Shown: positions 1-9,550 of the stretch, piece after piece
How positions within the stretch are numbered: the first letter of the stretch is position 1
Layout: the number at the start of each line of letters is the position of its first letter
From: a virus
IMG/VR virus record: IMGVR_UViG_3300031539_000005
Span: 58,494-122,493 of that record
DNA: 64,000 nt
Direction: 5' to 3' (one strand)
Translations under genes and position numbers: made by a program
Notes under the pieces: model-generated
What the model saw: only the letters and a program-made list of their open reading frames with translations
Databases searched by the model: none
Told to the model about the DNA's origin: nothing

Positions 1-145
1 TTTTTAAAGAAGGTCGTATATACAATTAATGGTCAATGGTGAATAAAAAAATTAAAGAAGAGGAGGGCAATGTGCAGTATAGGTGAGGGATAGTGAAGTT
101 TAAGGGATTTTAATTCTAAATTTGAATTCAATCAGGAGGAAAGGT

Positions 146-1099
146 ATGGTTAAGAAGAAAGATGAAGAAGAAGATTTTGAACTTGATGAAGATCTTGAGT
201 TAGAAGAAGGTCTTGACGAGTTGGAAGATTCAGAGGATTTTGAAGAAAGCGTCGAAGAAGGAGAAGAGGGCGCGGAAGAGGAAGGTACAGAAGAAGAAAC
301 TACGGAAGAAGAAGGTACGGAAGAAGAAGGTACCGAGGAAGAAGGTACCGAGGAAGAAGGTGAAGAAGAGGAAGGCGAAGAAGAAGCCGGAGAAGAGGAA
401 GGCGCAGAGGAAGAAGGTGTAGAAGAAGGGGAAGAAGAACTTCCCGGAGAAGAAGCTCGTTTTCCTGGAGAAAAGATAGCTCCGCAGAAATCAAAGAGGG
501 CAGGAGGAGGAGCAAAGGTTAGCCGTTTGATAATCGGGGAAAAGCAAACCGTTGTTCCTTTGGCTTTCAAGCCTCTCGTTAGAGGTCTTGAAAAGTTTGG
601 AAAAGTTGTCCATAAGTCTTCAATCACCGCTGTTCTTCTGGAGTCGAAAGATGGTGCCAATTTCGTCAGTATTGTTCCTCAATTATCAACTGCCGAAACA
701 ACAAACCTCTGGCTTAATCAGTCCGTAAAGGGAGATGCCGTCTTCGCACCTTCCAAAAAGTCTTTACAGAAAATGTGTACTTTTTGGGAGAAGCCCAGAC
801 GAGCGGTAAGGGTCATTGTTACCAAGGACACTATAGAAGAAGCTCTGGCTATCGTAGCCGAATATGCGACATGGTTTAAAGCCAACGCAATGAGTACTGC
901 TAAGAAAAAAGAAGAGACGAAACCTGAAACAGGAAAAAAGGGACCGGTGGTAAGTAAACCTGCACCGGCTGGAGCTGGCGGCAAAGTGATTACCAAGAAA
1001 AAAGCTCCACCTCCGCCTCCAGTGGCAGCAAAGAAGACGGTTGCATCCAAACCTGGAACCGCTGGTAAGGTGTTAGTCAAGAAGAAACTTACCAAGTAG
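146..1099 (+). CDS. Acidic-repeat protein with basic tail
   Basis: I do not recognise this 317-aa protein. ATG 146 follows AGGAGGA at 134-140, so the upstream TTG at 122 is not needed. Residues about 5-115 are almost pure Glu/Asp/Gly with a repeated EEGT unit encoded by near-identical 12-bp repeats. Residues about 125-255 look like a folded domain rich in Val, Ile and Trp. The last 60 residues are Lys/Pro/Ala-rich with five consecutive prolines. The acidic-then-basic design suggests a nucleic-acid-mimic or scaffold-like protein, but that is inference. A strong terminator follows. Confidence 0.85.
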   Translation: MVKKKDEEEDFELDEDLELEEGLDELEDSEDFEESVEEGEEGAEEEGTEEETTEEEGTEEEGTEEEGTEEEGEEEEGEEEAGEEEGAEEEGVEEGEEELPGEEARFPGEKIAPQKSKRAGGGAKVSRLIIGEKQTVVPLAFKPLVRGLEKFGKVVHKSSITAVLLESKDGANFVSIVPQLSTAETTNLWLNQSVKGDAVFAPSKKSLQKMCTFWEKPRRAVRVIVTKDTIEEALAIVAEYATWFKANAMSTAKKKEETKPETGKKGPVVSKPAPAGAGGKVITKKKAPPPPPVAAKKTVASKPGTAGKVLVKKKLTK

Positions 1100-1126
1100 G
1101 TTAGGAATTGCATTTTTGGTCGGAAA

Positions 1127-1151
1127 GGGGCAGCTTGTCTGCCCCTTTTTA
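1127..1151 (+). terminator. Rho-independent terminator
   Basis: Perfect 7-bp stem GGGGCAG/CTGCCCC (1127-1133 with 1139-1145), 5-nt loop and a T5 run. It closes the poly-Glu gene and separates it from the glycosyltransferase operon. Confidence 0.9.
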
Positions 1152-1165
1152 TTGGAGAGAGGCCC

Positions 1166-2509
1166 ATGAGAGAAGTTTTTCTAGATAAGGATAGCGCCAG
1201 AGATTTTCTTACGAGAAAGAAAGTTCAAGATTATAAGTTTATGGATAGATATAATCTTGAATTATTGGTTAATTCAAAACTTTCATCAGGTAAAATACAC
1301 GCTAATGTTTTACCAGATCTTCTTAATCATTGTTTGGGAACCAGAGTAGCTTATGGATTCAACTATTGTCTTTCACATCCTATCACCAATAGAAATGTTA
1401 CTGAAAACCTTTTAGAAATTCCTGTTCTGAAAGAGTTTCTAGCTAGAGGATGTAAGATTTCTTTTATTGGGAAATCTAGTAAGAAGTTTGAAGGTTTTCA
1501 TCCTGATATGAAAGACTATAGTGGAGAATGGAAAAAACTTCCTACTCCATATAAGCCTATTGCTGATTGGATAGAAGACTGTTTGGAAAACTATGAGACT
1601 CGCTATGGAATGGAATTTCCTAAAGCAGACGTGGTAGTAACGAATGCTTTTCCTTCCTTTTTCTTTTCAAACATGATGTTTTATTTGATCAATTTGCATT
1701 ATGCAAAAACTCATACCCCTGTTTTCTTGTGGGATTATGAATTGAGGACTCTTAGAACAAGTGAAAAAGATAATCTTCCCAAGAAATATTTCAGATATTC
1801 TGGAGCAGATAAAATCTTTTCAGTTGATCAATTCAAAACTATTGCTGATAATGCTTATTGGCTATTACAAATTCCTGGTGAAGCTCTAGATAGAATCAAG
1901 AGTCTTAATCCTAGAATAAGAATTTTGCCATTTTTCCCACCTTATAGCTTTCAATTTGGTCAGTATAATATATGCCCAAAGACTATATATCGTCTTGCAT
2001 ACATCGGTAACGATTCAGAAAGAAGACAAACTTTTAGAAAGTTCTTTACTCCATTGGAGAAGAAGAATAGATTAGATCTTTTTGGAGGAGGGATGTCTAG
2101 AAGGGCAGAAGGCTACGAAAATTTTGAAAAGTATATAGGTAATACAGAGATGCATGGCCCTATTCCGCAAGGGGATGTATGGAAGACATATAATCAAGCA
2201 AGAACTTGTTTATCTATTGCAAGGCCCAGATATTATGAAATGGGATGGATTGTTCATCGCTGGTTTGAAGTGATTCTCAGTGGTTGCATTTTGTTAGTCC
2301 CAGGAGAGATGCATGGAATCAGGCGGTATATGAGTAAATATTTTATTGTCAATGATGCGAAAGAGCTAGATGAAAAAATTCAGTTCTTTAATGATAAACT
2401 CACACATTCAAAGCTATTGCAATTCCATCAATGGCAAAAGAGATTTATCTATCGACTCTTCAATTCAGAACGCTGTGTTGATGTTATCCTGAGGGTAATA
2501 GGAAAATGA
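1166..2509 (+). CDS. Putative GT-B fold glycosyltransferase
   Basis: A 447-aa protein starting at ATG 1166 behind GGAGAG. The C-terminal half has glycosyltransferase family-1-like features: a YIGND segment, a LFGGG turn, a HGPIP motif, and a closing RWFEVILSGCILLVPGE stretch resembling the nucleotide-sugar-binding Glu-containing loop of GT-B enzymes. The N-terminal half is divergent and aromatic-rich. It probably moves a sugar onto phage DNA, a virion protein or a host surface component; the substrate cannot be read. It overlaps the next gene by 4 nt (ATGA), implying translational coupling. Confidence 0.6.
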   Translation: MREVFLDKDSARDFLTRKKVQDYKFMDRYNLELLVNSKLSSGKIHANVLPDLLNHCLGTRVAYGFNYCLSHPITNRNVTENLLEIPVLKEFLARGCKISFIGKSSKKFEGFHPDMKDYSGEWKKLPTPYKPIADWIEDCLENYETRYGMEFPKADVVVTNAFPSFFFSNMMFYLINLHYAKTHTPVFLWDYELRTLRTSEKDNLPKKYFRYSGADKIFSVDQFKTIADNAYWLLQIPGEALDRIKSLNPRIRILPFFPPYSFQFGQYNICPKTIYRLAYIGNDSERRQTFRKFFTPLEKKNRLDLFGGGMSRRAEGYENFEKYIGNTEMHGPIPQGDVWKTYNQARTCLSIARPRYYEMGWIVHRWFEVILSGCILLVPGEMHGIRRYMSKYFIVNDAKELDEKIQFFNDKLTHSKLLQFHQWQKRFIYRLFNSERCVDVILRVIGK

Positions 2510-3132
2510 AAAAATTAGCTTATACAGAAACTAAAAACTTTCCTCCTTTTTTGGATCAAATTGTGCTTATGGATCCTAAGGATTTGGTGATTGATGCTTA
2601 TGCCAGAATTCTGTGTACTAATTGCGGATTATATAATCGCGGAATTCTTTGCCCTCCTTTGCTTCCTCTCACTTATCCACAATTTAAAACCATAGATTCT
2701 TCAAGGGAATATTTTGATTCTTTTGATGAAGCCTACCTTTATGTGTTTAAAAATGATGGAAGAAGGAGATGGTGGTATCAAAAAGAGTGGGGAGACTTTG
2801 CTCACATTAAACTTCAGGTTAGATTAGGAAGGCAGTTGAAGGGAGTAGAGGCGAGTAGTGCTCGGAAGCTAACGCATTTAATGAAGAAAGCTGAATTAGT
2901 GAATAAAAAGAGAGGCTTTACTGTTGCCACTTTTATTCAAGGCCACTGTGACAAGTGTGGCAAATGTCCTAATAGAAGCAATCCTCCTTGCAAAAAAGGA
3001 GGCCTTCCTAGTCTTGAAGCTACAGGCATCAATGTATATTCTCTTCTTAAAAAGTTAGGTATTCCTTATGAGTATCCGGTTCGTAATTATCTTACGCAAG
3101 TAGCATTAATGGTGAAAAAAAATGATTCTTGA
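2506..3132 (+). CDS. DUF2284-like metal-binding protein
   Basis: A 208-aa protein with two Cys clusters typical of the DUF2284 predicted metal-binding family. The first is CTNCGLYNRGILCPP near residues 35-52. The second is CDKCGKCPN with a following CKKGG near residues 148-166. Next comes the family's ATGINV segment. The Cys spacing would suit an Fe-S cluster or zinc. The family's biochemical role is unknown. The start overlaps the preceding stop, and the end overlaps the next start by 11 nt. Confidence 0.7.
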   Translation: MKKLAYTETKNFPPFLDQIVLMDPKDLVIDAYARILCTNCGLYNRGILCPPLLPLTYPQFKTIDSSREYFDSFDEAYLYVFKNDGRRRWWYQKEWGDFAHIKLQVRLGRQLKGVEASSARKLTHLMKKAELVNKKRGFTVATFIQGHCDKCGKCPNRSNPPCKKGGLPSLEATGINVYSLLKKLGIPYEYPVRNYLTQVALMVKKNDS

Positions 3133-3694
3133 TTTAGTAGACCATATAGAAATTAAAGAATGGATTCCTGAATTAAAAAAGCCTCATCCATGCTATCTGT
3201 ATGATTTTAAGGCAATGGGGATTACTCCGTATCAACTCGGAGAGATCTTGTGGGGAAAGGAAGCGCTTCTTTTTGAGCGTCCCTTTAGAGAAAAAATAGG
3301 AGGGGTGAAATGTCCCTGGTGTGACTACGATTCTCGAAAAATGATAAGAGGAATAAGAAGAGAATACTGGCGTGGATATAGACTCCAAGATCACATCCAA
3401 CAGCATAAGAAAAACATTCTTCATTATCAGATTTTGAAATTTCAGGGAGATTTATATTCCTTAAGATTAGGATTAGTGAGGCAAGGATGGCATGAATGTA
3501 TGATGTTCATGGTGCAGTATACTTGCCAACTTTGTCTTAACCCCAGAACAGAAGGTAGAATAGGAATGTGTGCTATTCCTTCTTCGACCAGGAATCGTCC
3601 TCGGTGTCTAAAAGTTCTTGGCTATCCCATTGAACATATAAAGAAAATGAGAAAACATGACTGGTCTGTCCTTGGAATAATTGTGTTGATGTAA
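3122..3694 (+). CDS. Cys-containing protein of unknown function
   Basis: A 190-aa protein translated from ATG 3122 inside the end of the previous gene. It contains CPWCDYD near residue 63 and CQLC near residue 137, so a four-Cys zinc site is plausible. It also has several His residues. I do not recognise the family. Overlap with the DUF2284-like gene suggests a shared operon and perhaps a shared role. Confidence 0.75.
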   Translation: MILDLVDHIEIKEWIPELKKPHPCYLYDFKAMGITPYQLGEILWGKEALLFERPFREKIGGVKCPWCDYDSRKMIRGIRREYWRGYRLQDHIQQHKKNILHYQILKFQGDLYSLRLGLVRQGWHECMMFMVQYTCQLCLNPRTEGRIGMCAIPSSTRNRPRCLKVLGYPIEHIKKMRKHDWSVLGIIVLM

Positions 3695-3772
3695 ACCTTG
3701 CCTACAGAATTTCGTATATGGGTTAGTAAAATGGTTTATTGTTTTTTTTTATCTCTAAAAGAGGATGACACA

Positions 3773-4015
3773 ATGAAGGATGAAAAGCTCACAGACTCTG
3801 AAATTCATGTAAGCGACAATTACAAAGATATTCTGAAATCGGTAGGGTGTGCTTTTATCTCTGGTTCACTTCTTACCAGAGGCTACGATTATTTTTTACA
3901 TCCTGGTACAACGGTTCCGATAATGCTTTACTTTGGATCATCTTTGTTTATCTTTTTCTTAGCTATTATTTTTGGAGCAAAGCACTTATTTCCCAGTGAG
4001 GCGAATCATGAGTAA
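3773..4015 (+). CDS. Small membrane protein
   Basis: An 80-aa protein. ATG 3773 is chosen because AGAGGATG lies just upstream; earlier in-frame starts lack a ribosome site. After about 25 polar residues there is a hydrophobic segment, then a clear transmembrane helix (about residues 49-69). A KHLFPSEANHE tail follows. Probably an inner-membrane protein of unknown role. It overlaps the next gene by 8 nt. Confidence 0.65.
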   Translation: MKDEKLTDSEIHVSDNYKDILKSVGCAFISGSLLTRGYDYFLHPGTTVPIMLYFGSSLFIFFLAIIFGAKHLFPSEANHE

Positions 4016-4241
4016 CGCAAAGGATCCTATTAATAATGATCCAATGGCCTCTATTTCAGAAATAATTAGTCTGGATTATATATCAATTCGCATTAGAATT
4101 TCAGATTTTTCTCGTTTTGCCAATATGGTCATGGGATTGAAAGACGGAGGGACTTTCTTTCTTGAAAGACGGAAAGAATATCGTGTAGTTAAGGTCATCT
4201 TTGAACACAATCTGGATGAAAGTAAAATAATCATTGCATAA
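4008..4241 (+). CDS. Hypothetical protein
   Basis: A 77-aa protein from ATG 4008 with GAGGCG upstream. It is a mix of predicted strands and one helix, without Cys clusters or membrane segments. The overlap with the upstream membrane protein suggests coupled translation. Function unknown. Confidence 0.65.
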   Translation: MSNAKDPINNDPMASISEIISLDYISIRIRISDFSRFANMVMGLKDGGTFFLERRKEYRVVKVIFEHNLDESKIIIA

Positions 4242-4264
4242 TGCATGAATAATGGAGGTAGGTA

Positions 4265-5491
4265 ATGGATGCTGATCTTACCAACTACGGGATAATAGAA
4301 GCTGATGGCGTGAATGATTGTTATTTACAAACAGTCAAGAGTCTTGTTCAATTTGGAGACATAGTTGTTTCAAGAGGAATGGAAACGAAAGAAGTCAGAC
4401 CTGTAGTTCTTATTCTTTCAGATCCTAGAAAAAGATTTTTAACTTGTCCTGGCCGATGGATTAATCCTTATTTTCAGGTAATGGAAGCTATTTGGATTCT
4501 TTCAGGTGGGTCGTCGGTAGAGTGGATTTCTTATTATCTGAAAGATATAGAAAAGTATTCAGATGGAGAAAAAGAATTTCATGCTCCGTATGGAAAGCGA
4601 ATTCGTGATTTTGGGGCTTACCGGGATGCGGTTTATACTCTTCGATCCGTAGTTGGTTATCCCCCCGATCAGTTAAAGAATTGTTTTGACTATCTTGATA
4701 TTGATCCTGATACTCGCCATGCGCTTGTTACACTTTGGAACCCTGCTTTTGACAATATTGGGATGGCTACTATTGATAGACCATGTAATTTTGCTCTTCA
4801 TTTTTTGATTCGCGAATCTGCTCTTCAGCTTACTGTCTATAACAGATCAAACGATATCCACTTGGGATTGTTTAATGCGAATGTAGTACAATTCAGTGTT
4901 ATACTTGAAGCGCTCACTATGTGTCTCGGAAGACCTTTAGGTAAGCAGATTCATTTAATTAATTCTCTCCATTTTTATACAGATAGCCCAATAACATCGC
5001 GAATTTTAGCCGAGGATCTTGAAAAAAGGCCCTTCAGTGTATATGATTACGTTGCTCCTAAGCCTTTTTGGCTAAATTTCAGAAGATATAAAGATCTTGG
5101 TATGAATTATTCAAATTATCAAATTTTAGACATAGAGCTTAAGAAATTTATGGCTCTTGAACAGGCGATAAGAAATGGTGACTCAGAAGAGATTGTGGAA
5201 AACTACACAAGGGAGACTCTGTTCTTTAATTTTCTAATTGATGCAATTTTCTTGGCTCTATCCTATAGAGCTCTTAAGAAAGGGGATTTATCCTTGGCGT
5301 TCATGTGTTTAGATAAGGTTGTGGCAGCCGATATTTTTATTTCTTGTCTTGAATATTTGGTCAGGAAAGGAACGAAGGAGAATTTAATTTCTCCTGAAGT
5401 AATTATTGCAAAAGCTATGATTCATGATCATTTTTCTTTTCTTGGTCCTGAAAAAATAGCTAAAATAGATGAATATATTTTCCATCATTAA
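4265..5491 (+). CDS. thyA: Thymidylate synthase family protein
   Basis: A 408-aa protein starting after GGAGGTAGGTA. It keeps thymidylate synthase landmarks. These are GRWINPYFQVMEAIWILSG near the N-terminus, the RPCN motif with the likely nucleophile Cys174, and the RSNDIHLG phosphate-binding motif. The following FNANVVQ carries the Asn typical of dUMP rather than dCMP enzymes. A SLHFYTD segment matches the later ligand region. About 150 C-terminal residues extend beyond the usual bacterial length of about 264. It likely makes dTMP from dUMP for phage replication. It sits 6 nt before the polymerase gene. Confidence 0.85.
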   Translation: MDADLTNYGIIEADGVNDCYLQTVKSLVQFGDIVVSRGMETKEVRPVVLILSDPRKRFLTCPGRWINPYFQVMEAIWILSGGSSVEWISYYLKDIEKYSDGEKEFHAPYGKRIRDFGAYRDAVYTLRSVVGYPPDQLKNCFDYLDIDPDTRHALVTLWNPAFDNIGMATIDRPCNFALHFLIRESALQLTVYNRSNDIHLGLFNANVVQFSVILEALTMCLGRPLGKQIHLINSLHFYTDSPITSRILAEDLEKRPFSVYDYVAPKPFWLNFRRYKDLGMNYSNYQILDIELKKFMALEQAIRNGDSEEIVENYTRETLFFNFLIDAIFLALSYRALKKGDLSLAFMCLDKVVAADIFISCLEYLVRKGTKENLISPEVIIAKAMIHDHFSFLGPEKIAKIDEYIFHH

Positions 5492-5497
5492 AAAGAT

Positions 5498-8400
5498 ATG
5501 TCTACCAATTTTCCACATCTTCATGTTCATACCTATTATTCCTTGTTGGATGGAGTTTTTGGTCCAGTATCTTATCTTAAAGCCTGTGAAGAATTAGAAA
5601 TTCCTGCCATAGCTTTTACCGACCATGGATCTATGGGATCTCATGCTGAAGCTAGTGTCGAGAGTTCAAAGTATAAAACCAAAGTTCTCTTGGGGTTAGA
5701 AGCTTATGTCTCTCCTGATGTTGAAAAAATACAGAAAGTACGACAAGCTCTAGATAAGACGAAAGACAAGAAAAAACAAGAAATCTATAAGGCATTCATT
5801 CAGGAGAATAGGAGGGCTTATCATCTTGTTTTGATTGCCAGGAATGCTCAGGGGTATAAGAATTTAATTGCGATTAACAATGATTCTTGGAGAGAAGGTT
5901 TTTATTATAGAAATAGGACAGACTTTGCTCACCTAAAAAAACATTCTGAAGGGCTTGTGGTTCTCAGTGCTTGTCAGTCCGGAGTAGTAAGTGCCTTATT
6001 ATTAAATGGTAAAAAAGAACGTGCAATTCAAGTTGCGAAACTTTTTAAAAAGATTTATGGAGGAAATTTCTTTTTAGAACTGCAATTTTTAGACATGCCA
6101 ATTCAGGATGAGCTGAATAAGATGCTTGTTGAACTTGGACTAATGCTTGAGATTCCCTTTGTGCTCACAAATGATGTGCATTATATAAAGAAAGGAGATC
6201 ATAAGTTGCAGTCCATTTTGTTGCACTTGGCAACAAAGAATAAGTTTAAAATGGATTCTGAATCAAACTTTCTTAAAACATTGGCAGATGCAGAAAAAGA
6301 TTTTATAGAACATAAGAGTGTTCCTAAGAAGATTTTTCATCAAGCCATAGATAATTTGTTTAGAATTGTTGACTCTGCAAATTATCTAGTTGAAACTGGT
6401 AAATTATACTTTCCTTCTTTTGATCATACTACGCATTTCCTCTACGAACAATTTCCAATATCAGATAAAGCCGAATTTTTTAAAAAGATTATTATTCATA
6501 GAGCAAAGCAAATGCTGAAAGAAAAAGTAAGAGATCCTATATATAAAGCTAGACTCTCAAACGAATTTTCAGTATTAAATAAGCTAGGAGGAATTGATTA
6601 TTTTTTGATAGTTGATGATCTGTTGCATTTTGTGCGAAGCAATGGAGCATTCAGTATGATTCGGGGAAGTGCTAATGGGAGTTTAATTGCTTTTGTTTTT
6701 GGATTTGGACTTATTGATCCAATAAGACATAGTATTATGTTTGAACGGTTTGTGAGTAAGTACAGAAGTCTTAATGATATAGATATAGATATTGATGTAA
6801 GGAGCGAGTTTAGGTCAAAAGCTGTTGAATATCTTAGAAAAAGATATGGTTCAGATAGAGTTATTTCAGTAGGAACTTATGGCCGAATGCAATTAAAATC
6901 TGCCATTAAAGATGTGACTAGAGTTTTAAAGGAACGTCTTGATGAGAGAATAGAAAATGCTAAAACTGAGAAAGATGCAGATAGACTGGCAGAAATGCAA
7001 AAGGATTTTACTTTCCAAGTTATTAATAAGGTCACATCCGTTATGGACGGAGACTTAACTGTTGATACAGCAAGACAATTTTATAATATTTTTGATAAAT
7101 GGTATTTGAATAATAAAAAGATAATGCAGCGTTATATAGAACCTCTTATCGGAAACATTAAGAATGTTTCATTGCATCCTGCTGGAGTAATAATTACTCC
7201 AGATTCTGTAGATAAAATCCTTCCCATTAGAACTCAAGTAGATCCTCATAGTAAAGAGCGTATAATTTCAACTATGTGGGAAAATTCTCATACAGGAAGA
7301 GAAGATTTGAATGAAATAGGAGTAATGGCTTTAGATATATTAGGAGTCAAGACTCTGTCTGTTGTTTCAGAAGTAATGGATCTTGTAAAGAAGACTCGCG
7401 GAACGTCAGTAGATCTCTACAAGCTTGACCTTGAAGATAAAAAAACTTTGCAGATGTTTAACCGGAAAGAATTAACAGGGGTATTTCAATTCAGTGGAGG
7501 CTCTGCCAGTCAAATTATTAATATGACTAAGATAACTGAGTTCAATGATCTTATTGTGATAAATGCTTTAGCCAGACCTGGGGCTTTAGCTGCTGGAGCA
7601 GATAAGACTTTTGCAGCACGGAAGGCTAATCCTTCTTTAATTGAATATGATCATCATTCACTTAAGAATATTCTAAATGACTCTCTTGGTGTGATTGTCT
7701 TTAGTGAACACATATTGCGTACAGCGAATGAATTTGCCGGACTGCCAATTAAAGAAGCAGATAAGCTTAGGAAAATTATTAAGGGAAAAAATCTTGATCT
7801 CTTTAAAGCTTATCGTCAAGTCTTTATTTCTGGGGCTATGAAGAAGTGGAGTGAAGAACCTGATATAAAAGAGGTTGCAAAGAAAATATGGAAAAAATTT
7901 AGTCAAGCAGGAAGTTATCTTTTTCCTAGGGGACATGCGAGTAGTTATGCTCTTCTTGGATTCATTTGTCAATACTTGAAGGTTCATTTTCCTGAAGAAT
8001 TTTTCACTTGTCATTTACGTTATCAGCCTCAGGCTAAATACGGACATGTTAAGGAGGTAGCAGGACGAATTTACAGCATTCAGTTTGCTATGCCTAACAT
8101 AAATGCACCCAAAATGCAATTTGAAGCAGCTATGGGCAAAATTTGGTGGCCCTTGACGGCATTAAAAAGCGTAGGAGATAAGGCTGTTGTTAGTATAGTA
8201 AAAAATGCACCATTTATTTCTATAGAAGATTTTTTAAACAGGGTAGATAAGAGATTATGTAATAAAAGAGTTGTTACTAATTTAATTCTAGCCGGAGCAT
8301 TTAAAGAATTCGGGAATAAACGTGCTGTTATGATGGAATATATTAGATTGCGTAAGGATAAAAGTCCTGATCTACCAGTTGCTTTTACTTCTAAAGAAAC

Positions 8401-8812
8401 AATGGCAGTGGCTATGGAAGATATCTTCGGGTTTGAATTACAATCCCTATCTAGCTTGTATAGTAGTCAGCTTAAAATGTTTAAAGGATTAATGGGTCAA
8501 AAAGAATATAGAGATACTTCTCCCGGAGAGAGAGTAATGGTTTTTGGAAGAATTTCTCGTCTTCATGTTATCCAAACTAAGAAGGGAGATAATATGGCCT
8601 TTGTCATCTTGAAAGATGGAAAGTCTGTATTTAATATTACTCTATTTCCTGAAAGTTATGAGTTGGCTAAGGATTATTTTAAGCAAGGATCTGTCTTGGT
8701 GGTCTCGGGAGTTAAGCATTTTTGGAACAAAGAGGATTCTATAATTTTGAATACTGATAGGTCTAAGCTGAAACTTGGCTTTGCAAGTGGGTCTTGGGTT
8801 AAGGAGTTGTGA
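5498..8812 (+). CDS. dnaE: DNA polymerase III alpha subunit (DnaE-type)
   Basis: A 1104-aa C-family replicative polymerase. The N-terminal PHP domain starts HLHVHT (7-12), with SLLDG, TDHG (41-44), CQSG and NDVHY, so its metal-binding residues look preserved, unlike E. coli DnaE. RGSANGS lies in the palm. D431 and D433 of the repeated Asp-Ile run before VRSEF match the catalytic pair. HPAGVII and FQFSGG follow. A helix-hairpin-helix and an OB-like segment (VMVFGRISRL) occupy the C-terminus. It should be the phage replicase. Its ribosome site is weak, so it is probably coupled to thyA. Confidence 0.95.
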   Translation: MSTNFPHLHVHTYYSLLDGVFGPVSYLKACEELEIPAIAFTDHGSMGSHAEASVESSKYKTKVLLGLEAYVSPDVEKIQKVRQALDKTKDKKKQEIYKAFIQENRRAYHLVLIARNAQGYKNLIAINNDSWREGFYYRNRTDFAHLKKHSEGLVVLSACQSGVVSALLLNGKKERAIQVAKLFKKIYGGNFFLELQFLDMPIQDELNKMLVELGLMLEIPFVLTNDVHYIKKGDHKLQSILLHLATKNKFKMDSESNFLKTLADAEKDFIEHKSVPKKIFHQAIDNLFRIVDSANYLVETGKLYFPSFDHTTHFLYEQFPISDKAEFFKKIIIHRAKQMLKEKVRDPIYKARLSNEFSVLNKLGGIDYFLIVDDLLHFVRSNGAFSMIRGSANGSLIAFVFGFGLIDPIRHSIMFERFVSKYRSLNDIDIDIDVRSEFRSKAVEYLRKRYGSDRVISVGTYGRMQLKSAIKDVTRVLKERLDERIENAKTEKDADRLAEMQKDFTFQVINKVTSVMDGDLTVDTARQFYNIFDKWYLNNKKIMQRYIEPLIGNIKNVSLHPAGVIITPDSVDKILPIRTQVDPHSKERIISTMWENSHTGREDLNEIGVMALDILGVKTLSVVSEVMDLVKKTRGTSVDLYKLDLEDKKTLQMFNRKELTGVFQFSGGSASQIINMTKITEFNDLIVINALARPGALAAGADKTFAARKANPSLIEYDHHSLKNILNDSLGVIVFSEHILRTANEFAGLPIKEADKLRKIIKGKNLDLFKAYRQVFISGAMKKWSEEPDIKEVAKKIWKKFSQAGSYLFPRGHASSYALLGFICQYLKVHFPEEFFTCHLRYQPQAKYGHVKEVAGRIYSIQFAMPNINAPKMQFEAAMGKIWWPLTALKSVGDKAVVSIVKNAPFISIEDFLNRVDKRLCNKRVVTNLILAGAFKEFGNKRAVMMEYIRLRKDKSPDLPVAFTSKETMAVAMEDIFGFELQSLSSLYSSQLKMFKGLMGQKEYRDTSPGERVMVFGRISRLHVIQTKKGDNMAFVILKDGKSVFNITLFPESYELAKDYFKQGSVLVVSGVKHFWNKEDSIILNTDRSKLKLGFASGSWVKEL

Positions 8813-9549
8813 AAAAATTAGATTTTGCCGAAGAGTTAACAAGAACTAAGGTATTATTGGGGACACTGAGGGAAGGTAGAGTGACTGGTAAGAGAAAACT
8901 GAGTCATAAGACTATGTATAATAAGTTAATTCCTACAGAAGATCTAATAAAAATTCTCTATAGTCCTTCTCATTTTAATTTTCCTTTCTATTATCTTGAA
9001 GTCAAAATTGTTGGAACAAGTTTTACAGAGAATAATCCTAGGGCTTCTCGGCCAGGAGAGCCAGTATTAATAAGAAGGGATGTATTAATTCATGAGTTTT
9101 TTGAAAATTTTGGTAGAATCTTCTTCTGGAGTCCAGAAGAAACTTTATTTGATATGATAAGGAATCAGCCATTTGAAAAAGTTTTATCTTTAGCCTATGG
9201 AATGGAGAATGCTATTAGGATTAAAGCTGATCCTAAAAATCCTTTTGATTCTAATGCTATTGCAGTCTATGTTGCTGTTGATATTTGGCGTGAATTTCTG
9301 CTAGTTGGTTATATTCCACGTGGGATATCGGAATTCATTGCAGAGCGAAATTGGAAAGATAAGTTCTTAGTTTTAGGGGCCAGGGCCGATGGATTAGGAA
9401 TGAAAGTGCAGATGCTTTTCCATAATTTTCCTATTACAAATGCGACAGGAGTTCGTTTAAACGCTAAGGATATGGAGGAAGAAGTTGCTAAGAATAATAA
9501 AGATTTTTTGTCATTGAATGAGTTGCGAAGAATTTTGGAGGATAAATAA
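8809..9549 (+). CDS. HIRAN-domain protein 1
   Basis: A 246-aa protein initiated at GTG 8809, which overlaps the polymerase stop (GTGA) behind AAGGAG. Residues about 140-200 show the HIRAN pattern: an IKADPKNPFDSNAIAVY core, then VGYIPRGISEFIAE. HIRAN domains bind DNA ends and stalled replication forks in known proteins. The N-terminal 130 residues are unrecognised. Coupling to dnaE and to a second HIRAN gene points to a role at the replication fork. Confidence 0.8.
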   Translation: MKKLDFAEELTRTKVLLGTLREGRVTGKRKLSHKTMYNKLIPTEDLIKILYSPSHFNFPFYYLEVKIVGTSFTENNPRASRPGEPVLIRRDVLIHEFFENFGRIFFWSPEETLFDMIRNQPFEKVLSLAYGMENAIRIKADPKNPFDSNAIAVYVAVDIWREFLLVGYIPRGISEFIAERNWKDKFLVLGARADGLGMKVQMLFHNFPITNATGVRLNAKDMEEEVAKNNKDFLSLNELRRILEDK

Positions 9550-9550
9550 A

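Noticed and set aside
100-660. Ser-rich minus-strand frame opposite the poly-Glu gene
   Set aside because: Antisense shadow of the GAA/GAG repeat; Ser-rich only by composition.
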